Of a DNA stretch of 7,853 bases, positions 1 through 6,348 are shown piece after piece. The translations under genes were made by a program, and so were the position numbers. Origin of the DNA: Candidatus Poseidoniaceae archaeon (GTDB lineage Archaea; Thermoplasmatota; Poseidoniia; Poseidoniales; Poseidoniaceae); NCBI GenBank assembly GCA_013329295.1, contig DUKP01000209.1:7293-15145 (forward strand), given 5' to 3'. The number at the start of each line of letters is the position of its first letter. Position 1 is the first letter of the stretch. The notes under the pieces are model-generated. The model did not search any database and was not told the DNA's origin. It saw only the letters and a list, made by a program, of their open reading frames with translations.

Positions 1-704
1 TTTCCACGCCTAACCTCAACCGATGCCTGAATCCCAACAAAACCAGTTATAATAGTAAAAATTGCCAAGAATGTAGAGAGTGCTACTGATGCTTCAAGTG
101 ACCATCCACCATCGCCACTAACAGCATTCTCTTGAATAATATTTGAAGAATTACCTTCAACCATAGTAAATGGGGAGATTAAACCATTTTCCGCTCTAAA
201 TGTTCTTTCTACAGAGTCATATCCTGATATTACCACTCTTAATTTCATAATTTCGGGTTTTACATTGTCAAATTGGAAGTAGCCATTTTCATCTGAACTT
301 TCTGTTTGAATCACAATTACACTTTTGTCTTCATATAATTCAATTGTTGCATTCTCTAATATCACTCCATCAATAGTCAGGACTTGACCAGTTATATCAA
401 CAGTCTCGGCTTCATTAAACAGTGAAGAATTCAGTAATTCATCAGGATTACCTTGTAGTAAGATACCTCCGCTAACAATCCCCAATATGCTGCCAATAAG
501 GACTAAAATTGCAACAATCATCCTCAAACGTTCTCTTTCGTCATAGTCTAAGTCAATCATTGGCTTAACTACAATTTCACGTTCTTCTGTATTATTTGAC
601 AAATCAGGCAAATCTGGTGAAGAATCACCTTCTTTCGCTTCGATTTGCTCTTGAACGCGCTCCCTTAACGCCGCTCTTCGCTCTTCGAAACTTTTCTCCG
701 ACAT
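1..704 (-). CDS. Membrane protein with carboxypeptidase-regulatory-like external domain (3' end beyond window)
   Basis: The minus frame is open from ATG at 704 to the left edge, giving 234 residues with no stop, so the C-terminus is missing. Residues 1-60 are charged and probably cytoplasmic, with an E/R/Q-rich helical start. Residues about 61-83 form a first transmembrane helix. Residues about 102-174 resemble a carboxypeptidase-regulatory-like (transthyretin/CNA-B type) beta domain: 'DITGQVLTIDGVILENATIEL', then 'DENGYFQFDNVKP', then 'LRVVISGYDSVERTF', the usual order for that fold. A second helix lies at about 204-226 and is followed by basic residues, so the beta domain should face outside. 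The start is supported by a GGGAGG ribosome-binding site 7 bases upstream. It lies 74 bases downstream of the M28 gene on the same strand but has its own candidate promoter. Function unknown; more membrane helices may follow beyond the edge. The family call rests on pattern only. Confidence 0.8.
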   Translation of the reverse strand, partial: MSEKSFEERRAALRERVQEQIEAKEGDSSPDLPDLSNNTEEREIVVKPMIDLDYDERERLRMIVAILVLIGSILGIVSGGILLQGNPDELLNSSLFNEAETVDITGQVLTIDGVILENATIELYEDKSVIVIQTESSDENGYFQFDNVKPEIMKLRVVISGYDSVERTFRAENGLISPFTMVEGNSSNIIQENAVSGDGGWSLEASVALSTFLAIFTIITGFVGIQASVEVRRG

Positions 705-711
705 CACAAAG

Positions 712-717
712 CCTCCC
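712..717 (-). promoter_or_regulatory. Shine-Dalgarno site of the partial membrane-protein gene
   Basis: On the minus strand this reads GGGAGG, ending 7 bases before the ATG at 704. It pairs well with the conserved 3' end of archaeal 16S rRNA. It fixes the start of the leftmost gene and is the clearest ribosome-binding site in the window; the other genes look leaderless or weakly led. Confidence 0.7.
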
Positions 718-735
718 GAATAAATACCCCTTGAG

Positions 736-774
736 GTGCGCGGATAATACCTCTTCCCCCAAATGTCCGCGCAC
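736..774. repeat. Perfect 9-bp GC-rich inverted repeat with 21-bp spacer
   Basis: GTGCGCGGA at 736-744 is the exact reverse complement of TCCGCGCAC at 766-774. The arms are far richer in GC than the surroundings. The two arms are 30 bp apart centre to centre, close to three helical turns, so a dimeric or tetrameric regulator could bind them on one face. The repeat lies wholly between two minus-strand genes, 5 bases after the M28 stop, and its spacer and inner arm overlap a candidate TATA box for the downstream gene. It could also fold as an RNA hairpin at the 3' end of the M28 transcript, but no U-rich tract follows on the minus strand, which argues against a simple terminator. Confidence 0.75.
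744..749 (-). promoter_or_regulatory. Candidate TATA box of the partial membrane-protein gene
   Basis: The minus strand reads TATTAT here, preceded by a purine-rich GGGGGAAGAGG stretch that could serve as the TFB recognition element. Transcription would start about 25 bases downstream, near 720, leaving a leader of roughly 16 bases that contains the GGGAGG site. A second AT-rich box, TATTTATT at 719-726, is too close to the ATG to place a start site upstream of it. The box sits just inside the 736-774 inverted repeat. Assigned by pattern and spacing only. Confidence 0.4.
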
Positions 775-778
775 AATG

Positions 779-1999
779 TTACAGTTTTAGACTAATATCT
801 GCCATCAAAATAAGTACTAATATAAACGATACAATAATGATCGATATATAGCCTACAGCCCTACTTTTTTCAATATTTTTCTGGGTGGAATAATCTAAAT
901 TCGAATCAGAATTTATAGTTGGATTATTATCTAATTCGACATTATTTACCTGAGACGGCTCTAAAGTCCACGCCGATGATTTCAATCCAATCTCCAGTAT
1001 ATTACCAATTAATCCAAGAGACTCAGCACTGACTTTGTCTGCAGTATCCTCATGAGTATGCCAATATCCTCCCCAACGTTCAGCATCTTCTCCGTAATTT
1101 ATATCGATGAAATTAATTGCAGGTATTCCTGCTTCATGAGCAGGCACATGATCGTCAATAACACCTCTAGTTCTATTTGGATTGAATATTTCAATACCAT
1201 ATTCTCCATTACAATCAGTTTCTTCTTCCATCATCCCTAATGCAGCGGTGATTGGGACAATAGTTTCCCATAGTTGATTGGAAGTATCGGTAACTTTGGT
1301 AAAATCAAGGTACTTGTCACCAATCATATCGATAACAATGTATGCAGAAATGTTTTCCTTGTAGCTTTCAGTAAGGTTTTCTACCCAAGCATATGCTCCA
1401 TATGACCATGTTAGAGGGTATCCTCCACCAGGTATTCCTTGATCTTCTGCATCAGAGAAAAATAGTGTGACATCATGATTTAGGTTCATTTGAGGAATTA
1501 TTTTTCCTAGTTCAATTAATACGGCTACCCCGCTTCCACCATCATTCGCGCCATCTATGGGCTTGTCCCTCATTGACTCATTTTCGTCTCGCTCTGCCAT
1601 GTATCTTGAATCATAATGAGCGACAAAAACAACATTTTGACCGGTTGAGTTCAACGGGCTAAAAGTTCCAACAAGATTTGTGAGGGTGAAATTTTCTCTT
1701 TGATGACTTGATTCTTCAAATGTCCAATCAGATAAGTTTTCAATTATTGAAGTTCTAAGATTTTGTGACGCATTTGAACCAGGTAGCCTTGGTCCTAAAT
1801 CTGTCTGCCAAGTAATTGAAGCATTAGCAGAATTGCTATCGAATGATAAATCATCAATAAATTCACAGGGGTCGCTCCCTTGATATTCGTAATCAGAAAT
1901 TTCTGAACTAGTTGAACTTAATATGCACGAAAATAGCATTGAAATTAATAAAAAAGCCGCAACTGAACGGCTTTTCGATTGAGCGCAACATGTGAGCAT
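779..1999 (-). CDS. Secreted, membrane-anchored M28-family zinc enzyme, glutaminyl-cyclase-like
   Basis: This 406-residue protein has a hydrophobic N-terminal signal (about 13-30), an external M28 domain (about 50-345), an Asn/Ser-rich linker and a C-terminal helix (about 382-400). Visible active-site motifs are AHYDS (H128, D130), GANDGGSG (D153), FFSDAEDQG (E185, D186), VIDMIGD (D224), VIDDHVP (D282/D283) and YWHTHEDT (W313, H314). M28 enzymes are co-catalytic zinc aminopeptidases. The IDDHxP...GIP...WHT order is typical of the glutaminyl-peptide cyclotransferase branch, where the Asp, the second acidic residue and the final His bind one zinc, Glu185 and Asp224 would be the catalytic acids, and the Trp lines the pocket. 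So it either trims N-terminal residues or cyclises N-terminal Gln on the cell surface; sequence alone cannot decide. The ATG at 1999 suits a leaderless transcript from the divergent promoter. It faces a giant protease gene. Confidence 0.88.
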   Translation of the reverse strand: MLTCCAQSKSRSVAAFLLISMLFSCILSSTSSEISDYEYQGSDPCEFIDDLSFDSNSANASITWQTDLGPRLPGSNASQNLRTSIIENLSDWTFEESSHQRENFTLTNLVGTFSPLNSTGQNVVFVAHYDSRYMAERDENESMRDKPIDGANDGGSGVAVLIELGKIIPQMNLNHDVTLFFSDAEDQGIPGGGYPLTWSYGAYAWVENLTESYKENISAYIVIDMIGDKYLDFTKVTDTSNQLWETIVPITAALGMMEEETDCNGEYGIEIFNPNRTRGVIDDHVPAHEAGIPAINFIDINYGEDAERWGGYWHTHEDTADKVSAESLGLIGNILEIGLKSSAWTLEPSQVNNVELDNNPTINSDSNLDYSTQKNIEKSRAVGYISIIIVSFILVLILMADISLKL

Positions 2000-2085
2000 T
2001 ATAGAATCCTAATAGACTGACCCTTAAATACTTCTTTTTTACTGCTCAATTTGAATGCAATAACGCATTTAGTGGGATTTGAAAT
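2000..2085. promoter_or_regulatory. Divergent intergenic promoter region
   Basis: These 86 bases separate the start codons of the M28 gene (leftward) and the giant protease (rightward), so both promoters must lie here or in the gene ends. The plus strand reads CTTAAATA at 2023-2030; used rightward it would place a start near 2053 and leave a leader of about 33 bases. No better rightward TATA box is evident. Only a weak GTGGGAT precedes the ATG at 2086. A short inverted repeat (AATGC at 2054-2058, GCATT at 2065-2069) could be an operator but is near chance level. Confidence 0.5.
2023..2041 (-). promoter_or_regulatory. Archaeal BRE/TATA promoter of the M28 gene
   Basis: On the minus strand an A-rich element (TAAAAAAGAAG, 2031-2041) leads directly into TATTTAAG (2023-2030), the order BRE then TATA. 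Transcription starting about 26 bases from the box centre would begin near 2000, essentially at the ATG at 1999, so the mRNA would be leaderless or nearly so. An AGGA lies 7 bases before the ATG but would mostly fall upstream of the transcript start. Confidence 0.5.
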
Positions 2086-5000
2086 ATGTCGGAAAAACGC
2101 TCTACAAAATCACTCTTCTTAATTGCGTTAATGATGGTTTCATTATCATCGCCAATATTCTCATCATCAGCGGCAGCAGATTCAGATTCTCAATCGAATG
2201 AAAGGAACTATGATGTCCAAGGAGTAATTATCGGAGACTTAGCAGATTTCGATGTATCAGAAGGTAGAGAGTATTTGTTATTCGATGAAGAAACACCAGT
2301 AGTCTCTGCTTATGGATTTATGAAACAGGCATGGATTGATGCAGGCAGACCTGGCGTTGATGAGATGAAATATGAGCCAGTCAACTATGGAAGGGCTAGC
2401 GCAAGATCTTGTAACCCTCATCTTGTAGGTGATACTCTAACAGTTCCTATTTCGGGAGGTTCATTGGACGCTTATGTAGCAAAAACAACCAATACAGTAG
2501 CGTTTATTGTTCAAAATGGCAGAACATTATCTTCAACTGTTTTAAACAACTTAGCGTCTTCTTGGGATTCAACAATTTACCCAACAATGACCACTTACTA
2601 TGGTAAAGATTACCAAGATGGTAGAGGCTTAGCTGCTCCAGACATCGATAATAATTGTCAAGTTCAAATCGTAATTTATGACATAGATGGAGCATTCAAC
2701 ACAGGAGGATATTTTGCTCCATCATTTGCTAGTTCAAGGGAGGCAGTTTTCATCGATTATGCTGACATAACATTATCTTGGGGTAAGTCAATTATTGCCC
2801 ATGAGTTACAACATTTACTTCACAATGCTCAAGATCCATATGAAAATTTATGGATTGATGAAGGTAACGCTGATGTGGCAATTTACCTGTGCTTTGGTTC
2901 AGATTCAACACTAATTAGCCATCTTAATCAATGGACAGAATCGCCTGAGTTATCTATAAGGTGGTGGAATCAAAGGTTTGCCGATTATGGTGCAGGATTC
3001 ATATTTACAATGTATTTAGCAGACCATCTTGGAGGCGGTCCAGCAGTTCGTCAATTAGTCCAAGATTCAGCAACAGGTGGAGTTTCTGTCCAAAACTTAG
3101 CACTTTCACCACCTTCAGGACAACCTGGAATGCTTGGTAGAACTATGAGTGAAATCTTTGCAAATTTCTCTGTAGCAGCATTTTTGGATTCAGAACAAGG
3201 CATCTATGGATTTTCAAACCTCGATCTTACTCCGACATGCTCTTCAGGGTCTTTCTGTCGAGCTCAGCCAACAGAAACTAACAGTGATTGGAGTACTCCA
3301 TTTTCTTCAACTGGACACACGGTAGAAGGATGGGGTTTGAGGGCATTCAAATTTACTCCTGGTGCATCATCTCCTGCGCCTCTAACAATTAGATTAACAG
3401 CAGATGTTAGTCAATTTGATGGAGTAATTGTTACTAAGTCAATGATAGATGGTCTATTGAGCGTTTCAGATCTAGATTTCCAAAGTAATGTGGCAACTGC
3501 ATTAGTTCCAGGTTTTGGAAATCTAACTGATGAGGTTTGGGCAATTACTTGGTATGGTAGTACTGTTGCAGATTGTGATTACACCTCTTGTGGCCCATCT
3601 TACCCTCAAGGAACAGTTGACATCGAAGCAGCAAGAATTACTGCTCCTGCATCATTAACAATCAATAATACTGATTTATCTGACCGAGATGGAGATGGCA
3701 ATGATGATACAGTACAAGTTAACTTTGATGTTTTCTCAAATGCATTCTTCGAAGATTTGGATGTTGAGACAAAGATTATTGATTCTCAAGGACTAGTCGT
3801 TGATGAGATAACTTCAAGAATTTCTGCAGGTGGTGGAGTTAATTCTAACAGCAACGTTTGGTTCACTGCACCTTTTGATGGACAATATACTGTCAAATTC
3901 GATATGTATGATATGATTGGAACATTAGTGGATAGTGTTTCTACTCAACCATGGGATCTTGCCAATATGAGGCCAGTAGCAAACGGTTCTATCTCAACTA
4001 ATGCAAGTCAGACTTGGGAAAATATTCAGTTTGTTGGCAGTGGGTTTGATGCATGGGGACTATCTTTAGACAACAATACTCTACCATATCTTGACCAACC
4101 AGTAGCTTATGCTTGGGATTTTGATGATGGTATATCATCTAATTTGAAATCCCCAACAAGGTCATATCAAAATATTGGCTTATACAATGCAACATTAAGA
4201 ATCATGGATCAAGGGAATACTTGGTCTGAAACAGATATCTTACAAATAAATGTCACAGACGATTCCATCCCTCAACCTACCATTACTGTGAATAATGTAG
4301 TAATTACTGATAACATAAGTATACTTACCAACCAAATGATTCAATTTTCTGCTTCAAGAACTGTTGATAATGTGCCAATACAAAATCTTGAGTTCCAATG
4401 GGAATGGGGTGATGGAACATTTGATAATGGCCAAGGCGCCTACATCGCTCAACATCAATGGGGTGCAATTGACAAAGAAGTTGAGGCATTTAATCTCACA
4501 TTATCGGTTTTTGATGGTTTTAATACCGGGGTAAAGAACATTACAGTATATGTTAACAATAGAATTCCATACCAAATTTTTGCTGAGAATTTAACGACTA
4601 ATACCTACACATCAATCATTATGCCAGATATTTTTGTCGACGATGATGGTACAATAGTTAGCTATGAATGGAATTTCTTGGACGGGGTGAATTTGGATGG
4701 AGGAATCACCGATAGAAATGATGATTTTGTTCAAACTTCATCAAATTCTCCATATCCTTCTCCCTCTTGGGACACGCCAGGAATTAAATCAGTTACTCTC
4801 AAGGTCGTAGACGATGATGGAAGTGAATCAACAGCTCAACTATTTGTAAATGTACTAAACCAAGATCCTATAGCAGATTTCACCGTTAGAACAACCTCAG
4901 AAGGAGAGACAGTAGCAATAGACTTTAGAGCTGAAGATGGATATGTCGATGTACCTTATACATTTGATGGAATTTCTTCTTATGATATAGACTCATCAAC

Positions 5001-6300
5001 AGGAGATTCTGCAAACTTGATATTTAATTGGTCATTCGGTGAAGGATTTTATAGTGACAACGCGATATCAACTTTCACCTTTACTGAACCAGGGATTCAT
5101 GAAGTGTCACTTTATGTCATAGATGACTATGGTGCTCAAAGTTTGACAAAAACAATAACTGTCAGAGTCCAGAATCCATTACCGATAATATCTGTTAGAA
5201 TTTTAGATGGCTGGGTAGATGGCCAGCAAATGGATCGTAATTCACCTCGTCCAGAAGGTTTTATTCCCGATTCTTGGACTCACACTTTTGATGACCAAGA
5301 AAATACTTTCACAGCACCAGGATATGTATTATATTTTGATTCTGAAGGAACTAGAGATGGAGATAGAAGGTATGAAGGTAAATATTCTCCAGTAATGGAT
5401 GAAGGTAATTCAAATTGGAACGGTATTGTCGAATATACATGGGATTTTGGCGATGCAACTCCTCTATCAAAAGAACCCTCGCCTTGGCATTTTTATGAAA
5501 ACCCAGGAACCTATACAGTTACCTTGACCGTTAGAGACTCTTATGGCACAGGTGACGTAAGTAAGCAATCATTTACTATCGTAGTTGATGAAGCTCCAGA
5601 GGTCAAGAAAATTGAAATCCCAAGTGAAATAATTGCTGGGGAATCAACTTATCTAAGTGCAAATGTTTCAGATTATGAAATGACTAACAATGTATTAGTG
5701 CATCGTGATTTAAATGTAGAAGATGGTTCAATTTTTGATAAAGATGAGACTTTGAATTCAGAATTAGTAGTTAGGTGGGATATCAACGCAGATAGAGATA
5801 CAAACAAGAATGGTATTTTGGATGATGATTGGTTAATCCCTAAAGCAAATGCGGTAAATTACCGTATCTCTGCATTATGGAATGAGTCGGGAACATTCAA
5901 AATAATATTGGAAGCATGCGATGGAATTGGAATTTGTACTTTAGTTAGTGAAGATGTTGAGGTCACTCCAAAACCCGATCCAGAACCATCGCTGTCTGAC
6001 TTCGAATTAGAAGATTGGTCATCATGGGTTAAAGATGCAGGTTCAGACCTTGCGACCTACATTGCTTTGATTGCAGTTGCTTTGATTTTAGGTTGGCTCG
6101 TTCTTAGGGAATCATCTGAAGTTGAAGACGATGCAAAACAGGCTGCAGAATCTTACAGTGATGTTGAACATGTAGAGGTCCAAGGAGGGCTATTGGGTAT
6201 GGATCAGCATACGCCACCGCCAGCACCTGCAATACTATCAAAGGAAGAGCGTAGAAGTGAAGAAAGCGGATACATAAGGCCATTGCGAAGAAGAATCTAA
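2086..6300 (+). CDS. Giant surface zinc metalloprotease with PKD repeats and C-terminal anchor
   Basis: The 1404-residue protein starts with a signal peptide (basic 4-8, hydrophobic 9-25, likely cleavage near A31). A protease domain follows at about 100-370: KSIIAHELQHLLH gives an HExxH site (H239, E240, H243), and WIDEGNAD supplies E259 as the probable third ligand, a gluzincin arrangement recalling M30/M6-like proteases. Beta domains fill about 400-630 with a D-rich loop (533-541). Five PKD-like domains follow, with cores near 676, 771, 861, 981 and 1117; the fifth (YTWDFGDATP...GTYTVTLTVRD) is nearly canonical. A sixth beta domain (about 1168-1300) carries DRDTNKNGILDDD, a Ca-binding-like loop. 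A helix at about 1322-1340 anchors it, leaving a 64-residue cytoplasmic tail ending RPLRRRI. It probably degrades or processes proteins at the cell surface, with the PKD stalk presenting the catalytic head. Exact peptidase family unsettled. It lies 48 bases before the next gene and is probably co-transcribed with it. Confidence 0.9.
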   Translation: MSEKRSTKSLFLIALMMVSLSSPIFSSSAAADSDSQSNERNYDVQGVIIGDLADFDVSEGREYLLFDEETPVVSAYGFMKQAWIDAGRPGVDEMKYEPVNYGRASARSCNPHLVGDTLTVPISGGSLDAYVAKTTNTVAFIVQNGRTLSSTVLNNLASSWDSTIYPTMTTYYGKDYQDGRGLAAPDIDNNCQVQIVIYDIDGAFNTGGYFAPSFASSREAVFIDYADITLSWGKSIIAHELQHLLHNAQDPYENLWIDEGNADVAIYLCFGSDSTLISHLNQWTESPELSIRWWNQRFADYGAGFIFTMYLADHLGGGPAVRQLVQDSATGGVSVQNLALSPPSGQPGMLGRTMSEIFANFSVAAFLDSEQGIYGFSNLDLTPTCSSGSFCRAQPTETNSDWSTPFSSTGHTVEGWGLRAFKFTPGASSPAPLTIRLTADVSQFDGVIVTKSMIDGLLSVSDLDFQSNVATALVPGFGNLTDEVWAITWYGSTVADCDYTSCGPSYPQGTVDIEAARITAPASLTINNTDLSDRDGDGNDDTVQVNFDVFSNAFFEDLDVETKIIDSQGLVVDEITSRISAGGGVNSNSNVWFTAPFDGQYTVKFDMYDMIGTLVDSVSTQPWDLANMRPVANGSISTNASQTWENIQFVGSGFDAWGLSLDNNTLPYLDQPVAYAWDFDDGISSNLKSPTRSYQNIGLYNATLRIMDQGNTWSETDILQINVTDDSIPQPTITVNNVVITDNISILTNQMIQFSASRTVDNVPIQNLEFQWEWGDGTFDNGQGAYIAQHQWGAIDKEVEAFNLTLSVFDGFNTGVKNITVYVNNRIPYQIFAENLTTNTYTSIIMPDIFVDDDGTIVSYEWNFLDGVNLDGGITDRNDDFVQTSSNSPYPSPSWDTPGIKSVTLKVVDDDGSESTAQLFVNVLNQDPIADFTVRTTSEGETVAIDFRAEDGYVDVPYTFDGISSYDIDSSTGDSANLIFNWSFGEGFYSDNAISTFTFTEPGIHEVSLYVIDDYGAQSLTKTITVRVQNPLPIISVRILDGWVDGQQMDRNSPRPEGFIPDSWTHTFDDQENTFTAPGYVLYFDSEGTRDGDRRYEGKYSPVMDEGNSNWNGIVEYTWDFGDATPLSKEPSPWHFYENPGTYTVTLTVRDSYGTGDVSKQSFTIVVDEAPEVKKIEIPSEIIAGESTYLSANVSDYEMTNNVLVHRDLNVEDGSIFDKDETLNSELVVRWDINADRDTNKNGILDDDWLIPKANAVNYRISALWNESGTFKIILEACDGIGICTLVSEDVEVTPKPDPEPSLSDFELEDWSSWVKDAGSDLATYIALIAVALILGWLVLRESSEVEDDAKQAAESYSDVEHVEVQGGLLGMDQHTPPPAPAILSKEERRSEESGYIRPLRRRI

Positions 6301-6348
6301 CAGTTAGGATATTGAACTGAATTAACATAGAGTAAATTAGTGGTAGAG

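Noticed and set aside
719..726. TATTTATT on the minus strand as TATA box of the left gene
   Set aside because: It is about 15 bases from the ATG, so transcription would begin inside the coding region; the box at 744-749 fits the spacing better.
596..790. 64-codon plus-strand reading frame spanning the left gene start and the inverted repeat
   Set aside because: It lies mostly antisense to a well-supported minus gene with a strong ribosome-binding site, and its translation shows no domain or signal features.
1925..1936. Possible lipobox (LFSC at residues 22-25) in the M28 protein
   Set aside because: Phe at -2 is outside the usual lipobox pattern and the protein already has a C-terminal membrane helix, so lipid anchoring is not supported.
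2030..2041. T-rich tract on the plus strand as a terminator
   Set aside because: No plus-strand gene ends upstream of it; it is better explained as the A-rich BRE of the minus-strand promoter.
2054..2069. Short inverted repeat AATGC...GCATT upstream of the giant protease
   Set aside because: Five-base arms in AT-rich DNA are close to chance; kept only as a remark under the intergenic region.
6340..6348. GTG start three codons upstream of the unrecognised membrane protein's ATG
   Set aside because: It adds only Met-Val-Glu before a typical MSKK signal-peptide start and lacks a better ribosome-binding site; the ATG at 6349 is preferred, though the choice is not decisive.
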